A model generated the notes under the pieces. That model was not told the DNA's origin, searched no databases, and was given only the letters and a program-made list of their open reading frames with translations. DNA of 64,000 nt. It comes from Microcystis aeruginosa Ma_MB_S_20031200_S102. GTDB taxonomy: Bacteria; Cyanobacteriota; Cyanobacteriia; Cyanobacteriales; Microcystaceae. The position numbers and the translations under genes are program-made. The stretch is taken from assembly GCA_007095845.1 (NCBI GenBank), contig SFBI01000067.1, positions 1 through 64,000 on the forward strand. The letters are read 5' to 3'. The first letter of the stretch is position 1. Each line of letters begins with the position of its first letter. This document shows positions 1 to 7,897 of the stretch, in pieces.

Positions 1-285
1 ACTTAAACTAATAAAACGGAGAGCCTATGGCTTTAGAAACTTTCGGAATTTTTGGGTTAGAAGTATGTTATCTTGGCATCTTGTCTGTTGATTTAGCATA
101 AAGGGTAACGAAGAGCCGAGGGGGACAAGCGCGGGGTTTATGTCTCTTTGTTATAATTCAAAGGCTAGGCTATAATAACTCTTCATAAACACCGATAATT
201 TTAGTCAAAGATCTAAAAAAGGAAGAGTATTATTGTGAGAGCGTGTAATTAGTATAATTAAAGTAAAAATCATTCCAATGTAGCC
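1..285. other. Left-edge intergenic sequence
   Basis: No supportable gene is seen. The stretch is AT-rich apart from a short GC-richer patch near 110-140 and leads into the toxin-antitoxin pair that starts at 286. Any gene entering from the left has ended before position 1 or is not recognisable. Confidence 0.4.
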
Positions 286-486
286 ATGATTAAAAACATT
301 AATGTAACTGGACTTAAACCTGAACAAATTCAGCAGATACAGGTACTTATTGCCGCATTTAAAGCTCAAAATCAACTCAATCAAAGTGAACCTGAAATTG
401 ATATGATTGAATACCTGTTGGAAAATCCTATAGAGGTTGATAATTTAGAATTTATGAAACGAGAAGAAATTTATGACAGAACTTAA
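286..486 (+). CDS. Type II antitoxin candidate, partner of VapC-like toxin
   Basis: A 66-residue protein that overlaps the downstream PIN-domain gene by 14 bp, the usual antitoxin-toxin arrangement. The N-terminal half (GLKPEQIQQIQVLIAAFKAQ) looks like a short helical region and the C-terminal part is acidic, as in toxin-binding tails of small antitoxins. It would bind and neutralise the PIN nuclease and autoregulate the pair. The DNA-binding class cannot be assigned with certainty. The role rests mainly on size, overlap and neighbour. Confidence 0.7.
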   Translation: MIKNINVTGLKPEQIQQIQVLIAAFKAQNQLNQSEPEIDMIEYLLENPIEVDNLEFMKREEIYDRT

Positions 487-901
487 AAATCATAGTTGTT
501 TTGTTGATTCTAATATTTGGCTTTATGCTTTTTCCACTGATAAAAAAGAAGAAAGTAAAAGAATATTGGCAAAACAATTAATTAAAGAAAAGTCCATCAT
601 TATCAGTACCCAAATAGTTAATGAGGTTTCTTGTAATTTACTTAAAAAGCATAAGCTTGATGAAAAACAATTGTTTAAATTAATTGTTTCCTTTTATAGA
701 AAATATCAAGTTATCTCATTTAATCTTGATATTTTTGAATCTGCATCTAATCTGAGAACTCAATACCATCTATCATTTTGGGATAGTTTAGTGATTGCTT
801 GTGCTTTATTTTCTGATGCAAATATTTTGTATTCAGAAGATATGCAAGATGGTTTAATTGTTGATAAAAAATTAACTATTATTAATCCCTTTAAGCAATA
901 A
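473..901 (+). CDS. vapC: PIN-domain toxin, VapC family ribonuclease
   Basis: A 142-residue PIN-domain protein, normal length for VapC. The acidic metal-binding residues expected of the fold are visible: D in FVDSNIWLYAF near the N-terminus, E in NEVSCNLL, D in FWDSLVIACAL, and D in SEDMQDG near the end. VapC toxins are Mg2+-dependent RNases that cleave tRNA or rRNA when released from antitoxin. The ATG at 473 lies inside the antitoxin gene, so translation is probably coupled. All key residues are present, so it should be active. Confidence 0.85.
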   Translation: MTELKNHSCFVDSNIWLYAFSTDKKEESKRILAKQLIKEKSIIISTQIVNEVSCNLLKKHKLDEKQLFKLIVSFYRKYQVISFNLDIFESASNLRTQYHLSFWDSLVIACALFSDANILYSEDMQDGLIVDKKLTIINPFKQ

Positions 902-902
902 A

Positions 903-1137
903 AGTATTTTACTGGTTAATGATGCTGTCTTTAACATTTCTCAAACCAGTCCTAACGGTACAGTTGTCGGGACAATTAACGCCACTGATGCCGACAATAA
1001 CCCCTTAACCCTACAATATCACCGCAGGTAATCCTAACCTCGATGGCGACGGTATCTCCGCCTTTACCATCAATAATAGCGGCCAAATTGCCATGGCTGA
1101 CTCCGATGACAAGGCTGTAGTCATCTCTCTAACCTAA
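903..1137 (+). pseudogene. Fragment of cadherin-like surface/adhesin protein, left copy
   Basis: Reading from 903 gives a cadherin/bulb-type repeat signature (NGTVVGTINATDADNNPLT), which breaks by frameshift near 1010-1020. The next frame continues as ITAGNPNLDGDGISAFTINN and stops at 1137. No start codon or complete domain remains, so this is decayed sequence from a large repetitive extracellular protein. The second half is nearly identical to the fragment at 3249-3375, with the same frameshift in the TLQYHRR region. The two copies therefore share a damaged ancestor. Confidence 0.7.
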
Positions 1138-1313
1138 CTGATCACAAAATAACTTGATTATCTGGCTAACTTGACAAAAGTTTATCAAAATATAACCTTA
1201 GCAACATAAATCGGCTTATCCCTAGGTAAATCCTTGCAGGAGTGGCATTATACCAGATATTGTCTCTCTGCATGGTTTATTTAATAAGCTCTGCTGATGA
1301 ATGAAGAAAAAAA
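1008..1313 (+). repeat. Long direct repeat, copy 1 (about 305 bp)
   Basis: This stretch matches 3249-3553 with only scattered substitutions. The match runs from the ACCCTACAATATC motif through the adhesin tail, past its stop codon, and about 175 bp into non-coding sequence ending in an A-run. The copies are in the same orientation, about 2.24 kb apart, and bracket the PEP-CTERM gene and a VapC pair. Confidence 0.9.
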
Positions 1314-1528
1314 AATAAACGGAACTTATAATTATTCGCCTCTACAATCTAAGCATTATCCCTAACCAGTGCTAAATTTTCTGACATCCAAGCTTGATTA
1401 ATAGTTTTGGTGTCTTTAGAGGCAGTTTTCTCGACTATTCGCTTACTTATCAACTTTATCTAACTCGAACTAAGTTTCGGGTGGATTCCCTATCGACTCT
1501 GTACCATCTTTTTCACACGAGGTATATC

Positions 1529-2254
1529 ATGGCTATCATCTACGTTAAGTCTGGTGCGACTGGTAATGGTTCCGCTTGGAATAGTGCTTTTGGCAGTTTA
1601 GCAAGTGCGATCGCTGCTGCCCAAGCAATTTTTTCTCTATTTTTGGGTGCTGCAAATGCCGCAACAATTACAAGTATTGCGGGAGATAAAGATTGCTTTG
1701 GAACGGGATCTAATATTTGCAACACTATAGCTGTATCCAATATCGTTCAGGGAACAAACGATAATGATTTTGACTTTTTCACATTCAAAACATTTCAATG
1801 GTCGCATAATTACTCACTTCCAGCCAGTTCATCAATCACTTCAGCCGTTCTTAAAATAGTTACCTTCGACCTAGAAGATAACGGTGCCGGAGATGGGTTC
1901 GGTGGGATTCCATTTGATGACAGGTTATTTATTGATGGTATTGAAGTATCAGGAGCGTTTGATGATGTTTCTACGCCAGATGGCAATGCTCTTACTCAGC
2001 TTCCTGTTAACGTTACAATTTTTAATCTTAATTCTCTTTTCTTTTCTAGTTTAGCAGATGGCAATGTAAATATTGAATTAAATAGCTTCGGAGGTACAAG
2101 AGCAGATGCAATTGCTATTGATTATGCTGAACTTGAAATACAGACAATTTCAGAACCTTTGACATCTGTTCCTGAACCTTCTACAATTGTAGGAATAGTA
2201 ACATTAGGATTAGGTGCATTGTTTTCTAAAAAGTACAATCAAGACGACAATTAG
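1529..2254 (+). CDS. Chimeric PEP-CTERM-anchored exported protein
   Basis: I chose the ATG at 1529, which has GAGG about 8 bp upstream, rather than an earlier in-frame ATG. The product is 241 residues. The first ~32 residues (MAIIYVKSGATGNGSAW...) look like the start of cyanobacterial right-handed beta-helix surface proteins. Directly after AIAAAQ comes the end of a signal peptide (AIFSLFLGAANA) and an Asp-rich beta-sandwich-like domain. The C-terminus has the PEP-CTERM sorting signal (SVPEPSTIVGIVTLGLGALF, then KK). PEP-CTERM proteins are exported and processed by exosortase. The signal peptide has lost its own start region, so export efficiency is uncertain. Confidence 0.65.
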   Translation: MAIIYVKSGATGNGSAWNSAFGSLASAIAAAQAIFSLFLGAANAATITSIAGDKDCFGTGSNICNTIAVSNIVQGTNDNDFDFFTFKTFQWSHNYSLPASSSITSAVLKIVTFDLEDNGAGDGFGGIPFDDRLFIDGIEVSGAFDDVSTPDGNALTQLPVNVTIFNLNSLFFSSLADGNVNIELNSFGGTRADAIAIDYAELEIQTISEPLTSVPEPSTIVGIVTLGLGALFSKKYNQDDN

Positions 2255-2347
2255 GTTATTTAATCGGTAAACTTTGATTGAGGATGAATTGGGGACGTAA
2301 GCGACAGATTTTGCGTCTCTTTGTTATCAAAAACTATAGTAAAGACC

Positions 2348-2773
2348 TTATGGCAGAATCTCAAGACTTTGACAATGTTTAGGTCTAAATAATCTAAAAT
2401 CTCGCTGATCTAATGTTAATATAAGCGTAATTTTGAGCCTTTCAGCGATCGCCATTACAGTTGCATCAACAAAATCAATACGACTATCTTTGTATTCTTC
2501 TAAAATCTCAGATACTCGAATTACATCAGTTTCACTTAAAGGAATTAAATGAAACCGACTTGCAGACAATCCTTTTAAAAAAGCCGCAACAGTGCTAACA
2601 CCTGCACTACGACCTACTAAATAAGCGACTTCTGCTAAAACTGTTTGGGGTAATAATATTTGCTGATAGTTCTGATAAATAGCTACGACATCACTATGTT
2701 TTATATCTGATTGATTTAGCAAAGCAACTACAAACCCTGTATCACTTATTGTTATTTTTCTTTCCATGTCCAT
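2348..2773 (-). CDS. vapC: PIN-domain toxin, VapC family
   Basis: A 141-residue PIN-domain RNase with the usual acidic set: D in ISDTGFVVALL, E in TVLAEVAYLVG, D in RIDFVDATVMAIAERL and D in LTLDQRDF. It overlaps the upstream gene's 3' end by about 20 bp (ATG at 2773, or alternatively 2767). Expected role is sequence-specific RNA cleavage under stress, restrained by the partner at 2752-3009. It lies between the two direct repeats and appears intact. Confidence 0.85.
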   Translation of the reverse strand: MDMERKITISDTGFVVALLNQSDIKHSDVVAIYQNYQQILLPQTVLAEVAYLVGRSAGVSTVAAFLKGLSASRFHLIPLSETDVIRVSEILEEYKDSRIDFVDATVMAIAERLKITLILTLDQRDFRLFRPKHCQSLEILP

Positions 2774-3009
2774 CCTGAATTTTCTTTAATCTCCTGTTGT
2801 AAAATTTCTTCAGATTGAGTTGCTAAATCTGGAGAACCTCTGAACAAACCAATTAGCGGGTCAGATTCATTTTTATCTTGATCATTTTCAGAAGTTGAAG
2901 GAACAATAAAAACCTCAACCATTTCACCAACAGCGAGTTCAGGGGTTTGAATTTCTATTTTATTACCGGGTAAAACTTGAGTGCTGATATGTAAAGAAGA
3001 TTGTGTCAT
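2752..3009 (-). CDS. Antitoxin of VapC pair
   Basis: An 85-residue protein immediately upstream of, and overlapping, the PIN toxin. The N-terminus (QVLPGNKIEIQTPELAVGEMVEVFIV) has alternating beta character typical of AbrB-like or similar cyanobacterial antitoxin families. The C-terminus (LQQEIKENSGWTWKEK) is a charged helix suited to toxin binding. Assignment rests on gene order, overlap and size. The exact antitoxin fold is inferred. Confidence 0.7.
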   Translation of the reverse strand: MTQSSLHISTQVLPGNKIEIQTPELAVGEMVEVFIVPSTSENDQDKNESDPLIGLFRGSPDLATQSEEILQQEIKENSGWTWKEK

Positions 3010-3056
3010 TTTTCAACAACTAAGCAATTTAAGGTATTTGACTCCTAGTATAACCT

Positions 3057-3375
3057 ACCAGCAACGCAGGAAGCAACGCCTCCCTCCCTGCTGATACCCG
3101 CGACTTAGATGGCGATAGCAACATCACCGAAACAATACCCTTTGATATTGCCCGCAACCCTCGCATTAACGGTACTACAGTTGATATCGGTGCCTTTGAA
3201 TTTACAACTCCCGTCAATCAACCTCCTGTTATCACCAATAAAACCTTTACCCTACAATATCACCGCAGGTAATCCTAACCTCGATGGCGACGGTATCTCC
3301 GCCTTTACCATTAATAATAGCGGCCAAATTGCCATGGCTGACTCCGATGACAAGGCTGTAGTCATCTCCCTAACC
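3057..3375 (+). pseudogene. Fragment of beta-helix/cadherin surface protein, right copy
   Basis: One frame from about 3057 reads LPADTRDLDGDSNITETIPF and DIARNPRINGTTVDIGAFEF, a signature seen at the end of beta-helix repeats in cyanobacterial choice-of-anchor surface proteins. It is followed by a cadherin-type start (NQPPVITNKTF), then a frameshift, then NPNLDGDGISAFTINN and a stop at 3375. It is therefore a broken C-terminal piece. The N-terminal piece of such a protein may survive as the first 32 residues of the gene at 1529. That implies one large gene was split by the intervening segment. Confidence 0.7.
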
Positions 3376-3553
3376 TAACTAATCACAAAATAACTTAATT
3401 TGCTGGCTAACTTGACAAAAGTTTATCAAAATATAACCTTAGCAACATAAATCGGCTTATCCCTAGGTAAATCCTTGCAGGAGTGGCATTATACCAGATA
3501 TTTTCTCTCTGCTCGATTTATTTAATAAGCTCTGCTGATGAATGAAAAAAAAA
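3249..3553 (+). repeat. Long direct repeat, copy 2
   Basis: Partner of the repeat at 1008-1313. It has the same coding tail, stop and non-coding trailer ending in an A-run after CTGCTGATGAATGA. Differences are scattered single bases, so the duplication is fairly recent. Confidence 0.9.
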
Positions 3554-3925
3554 TGGTTCTTCGTTACTTGGTATGGTTCGATAGAGGGTATAAATCGACT
3601 AAATCCTTATCTGGCAAGAGACTTAATTGATTAGTTCGCTCTAGATAAAAATACTTGATAAATAACCCCCGTCGATGGCATAAGACAAACCGAAGAACCG
3701 GAATAATGCTTCTCAATTAACCCTTGATCAGGTAGTAGCGATCGCTCTAAATGCTCTTTCATCTTTAGATGGGCGTTCGCATGATATTGCTTGAACCCAG
3801 TTAAAACCCCTATTACGATAAGAATTGTTCGCACCTAGACAACCTAATAGAGAAACGTTAGAGCCGCCTAATGGGGCTGGGTGGAACTCATTTGTCCGTA
3901 CACACTATACTCAAAAGAAGAAAAG
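3554..3925. other. Intergenic, no supportable gene
   Basis: No convincing gene is seen. An open frame on the minus strand (3631-3834) starts with GTG, lacks a recognisable domain and a good ribosome site, and is not called. A short motif GTTCGCAT/GTTCGCAC occurs twice (3773-3832), and a related inverted pair lies at 6722-6801, possibly remains of a small inverted-repeat element. Confidence 0.4.
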
Positions 3926-4888
3926 ATGATAAAAACCTTCATTCAAGTGGCTTCTTCTCTGTTCGTTAGTGCGATCGTTTCTTCGGGTCAACTGCATCTG
4001 ATGATAGTAGGAACAGCGCTCGCGACCGCCACTTCTACCTCTGCGATCATTGTTACTAAAGAAAAAAAGAAAATCAAGACTCTGATTGAAGGAAGTCTGA
4101 CTAACTCCCAAACTATGATTAAGGGGATCGAAAAAATCGAAAAAGAGGTTAAAGCTGTCACACACACAACAGAAAAAGTGGCTAAAGAAGTCAGCACCCT
4201 GAAAACCAGTAGCCGTTTACTGGTAGGCGCAACCCAAAAAGTTCAACATCAACAAAAGCTAACGACTGCAACTCTAAATCAGCAACAACAACAGTTAAAT
4301 CAACTTACTCCCCACGAGAAGCCAACCCCAGAGATAGAAACTGAGAAGCGCGTCATTCCCCTACCCCAAAAAAGACAGACGGTGACTCACATCTACATCG
4401 ATGGTAACAATTTCAGCAAAACGACCGAAACACTAGGGTTAGAAATTGACTGGAAAGCCTTAAAAATTGCTCTGGTGGAACCAGCAAAACAGACAGATAC
4501 TTTTACTTTAAAGTATTATACTGGACTCCATGAGCATCCTTCTCCGAATCAAAAACAATGGCTTCATCACTTAAAACAACTTAACTATGAGGTAATCACC
4601 TTCCCTTTATCACAACGGGAAAATGGATGGAAAACTATTGGCGATGATTTAGCGATGGGGTTGGATTTAATAGAGGCGGCTAAACCAGGCGACCGCGTTA
4701 TCTTAGTAACTGGTGATGGAGATTTCATTCCCTTAATTGAGAGACTACAAGCACGCAACGTTGATGTCAATGTGGTTGGGGCTTCTGTAAACACTAATTC
4801 TCGCTTACAAGCATTACTACAACAGGACTTTATCCCCCTAGAATCTATCAGTGATCAGATTGTTAAACTTAAGAGACTAACCGCTTAA
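3926..4888 (+). CDS. Membrane-anchored NYN (LabA/DUF88-type) ribonuclease candidate
   Basis: The start at 3926 has GAAGAAAAG just upstream, and an earlier in-frame ATG (3881) lacks support. The product is 320 residues. Residues ~5-50 are hydrophobic and probably membrane-inserted. Residues ~50-130 are a Lys/Glu/Gln-rich coiled coil. Residues ~150-320 are an NYN domain with the PIN-like active-site acids: D159 in IYIDGNNFS, and D264/D266 in VTGDGDFIPLI. NYN domains are metal-dependent RNases. The domain is complete. The membrane-coiled-coil-NYN layout suggests a localised RNA-processing or defence function, which is inference. It converges on the CARF-HEPN gene. Confidence 0.75.
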   Translation: MIKTFIQVASSLFVSAIVSSGQLHLMIVGTALATATSTSAIIVTKEKKKIKTLIEGSLTNSQTMIKGIEKIEKEVKAVTHTTEKVAKEVSTLKTSSRLLVGATQKVQHQQKLTTATLNQQQQQLNQLTPHEKPTPEIETEKRVIPLPQKRQTVTHIYIDGNNFSKTTETLGLEIDWKALKIALVEPAKQTDTFTLKYYTGLHEHPSPNQKQWLHHLKQLNYEVITFPLSQRENGWKTIGDDLAMGLDLIEAAKPGDRVILVTGDGDFIPLIERLQARNVDVNVVGASVNTNSRLQALLQQDFIPLESISDQIVKLKRLTA

Positions 4889-4935
4889 AAGTCACATCTT
4901 CCACCGCCTCTAAAGCTGGTCTTGAAGTTAATCTT

Positions 4936-4955
4936 ATCCCCGCCTTTGCGGGGAT
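4936..4955. terminator. Bidirectional hairpin between convergent genes
   Basis: A perfect 8-bp stem (ATCCCCGC, loop CTTT, GCGGGGAT) lies between the convergent NYN and CARF-HEPN genes. There is no strong T-run on either side, so it is a weak or bidirectional terminator at best. Confidence 0.5.
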
Positions 4956-4962
4956 TCAATGG

Positions 4963-6651
4963 TTAAATCAATTGTTGACAAATTTCTTCTCGTAATTGGC
5001 TATAGAGATAATAGGGAGTGTTTTTATCCCAACCGACATAAGGAGATGATTTTTGTCCAAGTAACTGATAAGTATGGACAGCAATATTGAGAACTTCCCC
5101 TAAAATATTGTTAGGATGACAAGCTTTATAGGGATTAGGTTTATATTTATCTTTGTCGTCAGTCCAATTTCGTTTACCTTCTTCCAATTGATTAATCATC
5201 GTTTGTACTGATACTCCTCTGCCACTATGAATGAGCGTATTTCGATTATCAAACCAATAATCTAATTTTACCAAAGAGGCTAGAATCTGTTGCCATAATT
5301 CAAGGCGATCAGGATGATCAATTTCTATTAAGGTTTGAACAAAATTTCTCTTACTATAACGATTTACTAATGTGTATGAAAAATCCCTCCTTTTAATCCT
5401 TTTAAAATCCGGTTCTAATTCCTCAAACTTATTACAAAATTCTTGAGATGCTTTGTTTCTGTCAAATGCCAAATATTGATTTTGATTATTATTTATCAAG
5501 TATTTTTGTCCGCGTAAGCCCATAATTAATTCATTTAAAGTGACTTCATAAAAAGAACTTAATCGGATTAGAAAGTTAGCGATTTCATCTAGTCCCCAAT
5601 AAATCCGACATTGAGTATAAAGATTTAACCAAAAGTTATGTTCCATTTGCTCATTATCTTTGAGTGCGTTTTTATCAAGGTTAAAACAGCTAACGGCAAA
5701 ATCAAGTCTTGTGAGAATTTCTGTTAACTTTTCTTGCTCTTTTTGGGTATCACTCGCTATTTTAGGAACTTGTTTTGCTAAATAAATCAAAGTTTCTTGC
5801 CAATCTTTAAGAATGACTCTTGCTCCATCAAAATCCCATCTTTTTTGTAATAGTAACTTAACGGTTTGATATTTTTGATTCCGTTGATAAAGCCAATAAG
5901 AAGTGAGTTGACATTCAGAGTTTTTTCCCTCTAAAAGTTGATTAAGGTCTAAAATTGGGTCAATGAACAGAAGATTTTTAAAATCACTGGCGATTGCTTG
6001 AATTTTGAGTGCAGTTTTTTGGTGCAATGTTCCCCCTTTAACATTGACTAAAATAGTTGATTCTTGGGATGAATTTTCTTCTAAATAAATCTCATTCAAC
6101 TGATTATAGTAGTATTCAAGAACTAAATCTTCAAGGTTAGGATTTTGCGGATCTAAATTAAGTTGTAGCTCTTTTTGAATTAATTCAAAGGCAGGATATT
6201 CCTGTTGTACCCACTGTTGAATGATCTGGAACAAATAAATGGTATCTTGAGGATGTGAAGTCGGTTGATTGGTGACGAAAATATAGGCTTTAGATGCTCC
6301 CATTGCTACTGCTTTTTGGATTACACTTCCAATTCGAGTCGGTCGAATAAGAGAATGCCATTTATGGGATTCTTTTTGATAGCTTGATTGTAGAGCTTTG
6401 GTTAATTCACGAACTGCTTGTTTTTGGGTAGGAAATCCTAAATCTTGGTAAACTTGACTATTAGGAACATAGTTAAAACCTTGATACATATTGTCCCAAA
6501 TAGTTCGACGCTCATTATCTAAATCTTTGAGTTTTTTATTTAGATTAGGTTCATTCGAGAGAAAATCAATAGGAAAATAATAATTTTGGCTATCTACTGT
6601 TACTTTAATAGATAAGTCAGAAGTCCCAAGGTTCGCAAGAAGAATAGTCAT
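4963..6651 (-). CDS. CARF-HEPN ribonuclease candidate (Csm6/Csx1-like)
   Basis: A 562-residue protein. The N-terminal part has a Rossmann-like start (MTILLANLGTSDLSI) and a later ILVNVKGGTLHQKTAL segment. That segment resembles the ligand-binding GGT loop of CARF domains, which sense cyclic oligoadenylate. Near the C-terminus R470-NTLI-H475 is the Rx4H catalytic motif of HEPN RNases, within a helical region (WFDNRNTLIHSGRG). The order CARF then HEPN is that of Csm6/Csx1, ancillary RNases of type III CRISPR. A type III-B locus with an intact Cas10 cyclase motif lies in the same window. The family call is from motifs only. A non-CRISPR HEPN protein is the alternative. Confidence 0.6.
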   Translation of the reverse strand: MTILLANLGTSDLSIKVTVDSQNYYFPIDFLSNEPNLNKKLKDLDNERRTIWDNMYQGFNYVPNSQVYQDLGFPTQKQAVRELTKALQSSYQKESHKWHSLIRPTRIGSVIQKAVAMGASKAYIFVTNQPTSHPQDTIYLFQIIQQWVQQEYPAFELIQKELQLNLDPQNPNLEDLVLEYYYNQLNEIYLEENSSQESTILVNVKGGTLHQKTALKIQAIASDFKNLLFIDPILDLNQLLEGKNSECQLTSYWLYQRNQKYQTVKLLLQKRWDFDGARVILKDWQETLIYLAKQVPKIASDTQKEQEKLTEILTRLDFAVSCFNLDKNALKDNEQMEHNFWLNLYTQCRIYWGLDEIANFLIRLSSFYEVTLNELIMGLRGQKYLINNNQNQYLAFDRNKASQEFCNKFEELEPDFKRIKRRDFSYTLVNRYSKRNFVQTLIEIDHPDRLELWQQILASLVKLDYWFDNRNTLIHSGRGVSVQTMINQLEEGKRNWTDDKDKYKPNPYKACHPNNILGEVLNIAVHTYQLLGQKSSPYVGWDKNTPYYLYSQLREEICQQLI

Positions 6652-7369
6652 ATTTGTTAACTGTAAATTAATGGCTATTGACGACGTTACCCTAAATTAA
6701 AGCTTATGAGAGTATATTTGGTGCGAACACCGATATCTTCTCTGGGTTGAGTTAAGAAACTCCATATTGAAAAATTTCACCAAGAAGTGGGAGTTCGCAT
6801 GAAATGGTCATTATTTATCGTTAGCGATTATTAAGCTTAATTCAGGACATTAGCTCACCGTCTATTATATCAGGGCAAGCGCATCTTAACAATCCTTGAC
6901 AAAAGGGACTTTGCGGGGGTCGCTTACCCACGATTCAGGCATATTTAAGGAGAATTGGCCCTCTCAATTGTTAAGCAAAAATCAACCAAACGGGTCGATT
7001 TCGTAACTATTCTGATTGACTGGTATCATCTGAAATGCCCATGCGGACTACAAAATTAGCTAATTGTCAATAGCTTTTGAGATGCTCTCACCCTGTACAT
7101 ATAAGACAATTCCAGACATCTTAAACATTATTCTCAATCATCCTTTATTACAATTGAGGAGAGACTATAAAGAACAGTTTATTAACGCCGATCAATACTA
7201 TATCTATTCTGCGGTTAAAACACAGGTGATCGCTATTTTACTGAACGATCTTAAAACACCTATTGTTTAAACTGGCTAGAAAATGTACGGCGATAGAACG
7301 TACTCATGTGATAAAATTAACTCGGATAGATATCCTTTAATTCTTTATTCTTCTGCTGTAGAGGTTTAG
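6652..7369. other. Gene-poor stretch upstream of the CARF-HEPN gene
   Basis: No convincing gene is seen. A TTG-initiated frame at 7064-7270 (68 codons) has no recognisable domain and no clear ribosome site, and may be a decayed coding fragment. A short inverted pair (GTGCGAAC near 6722, GTTCGCAT near 6794) echoes the motifs at 3773-3832. Confidence 0.35.
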
Positions 7370-7883
7370 ATGAGTCCAAAACGAGCCACAGATTCAACCA
7401 GAATATGGGAGCATCTCATTTATGCAAGTGAGTAATTATACTTGTCCCTAAAACTGGTTTCTAGCAAGGCTTTCAAAATAGCTTGACATAAAGCTTAATT
7501 TAGGGGTTACAAAGGTGAGATGCTCCCCAGAATATCAACTTCCTGAATCAGAAAAGAGAGTCAGCGACATTACCTTTAATAAAACCTCTGTGACGAGTGG
7601 ACAACCTAAACTTACCTATAGTAACGAATCAATCAATTCTCTGACTCAAATTGAACAATTACACCATTATTTTGCGGCCTTTAAAACTTCGGATAAGCCT
7701 CAACCAGAGCTTGCCATTAGTTAGACTCAAGAATAGAGTCAAGAGAAAATTGTGGCGCAATTAGAACAAGTAAAATCTTAAATCGGCTGGGAAGAAACTA
7801 TTGGTAGTGCCAAGAAGTGGTGGGAAACTTTTGAGCAGGAAAATAAACATCGACTCTTAAAAGTGCGTATTGCTGTAAAATAA
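7370..7883 (+). pseudogene. Broken hypothetical gene interrupted by a MITE
   Basis: A start region (MSPKRATDSTRI at 7370) is cut by the MITE at 7407-7527. Afterwards the frame resumes (PEYQLPESEKRVSDITF), runs to a TAG at 7724, and readable coding sequence continues (EKIVAQLEQVKS, then IGWEETIGSAKKWWETFEQE) with two further stops up to 7883. The C-terminal part resembles the tails of short cyanobacterial hypothetical proteins with a similar MSxKR start, but I cannot name the family. It is inactive as it stands. Confidence 0.5.
7407..7527. mobile_element. MITE family A, copy 1, with target duplication
   Basis: A 121-bp element with 12-bp terminal inverted repeats GGGAGCATCTCA and TGAGATGCTCCC. 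It is flanked by an exact 8-bp direct duplication CAGAATAT (7399-7406 and 7528-7535; 9 bp if a C is counted on each side). It has no coding capacity. It is nearly identical to 23557-23676 and shares both ends with 14241-14292. Confidence 0.9.
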
Positions 7884-7897
7884 CAACGAGGAAAAAA

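Noticed and set aside
3631-3834. 67-codon minus-strand frame starting GTG
   Set aside because: No domain, no ribosome site and a gene-remnant context. It could be a decayed fragment but is not supportable.
7064-7270. 68-codon frame starting TTG
   Set aside because: No recognisable domain or ribosome site. It lies in a decayed region.
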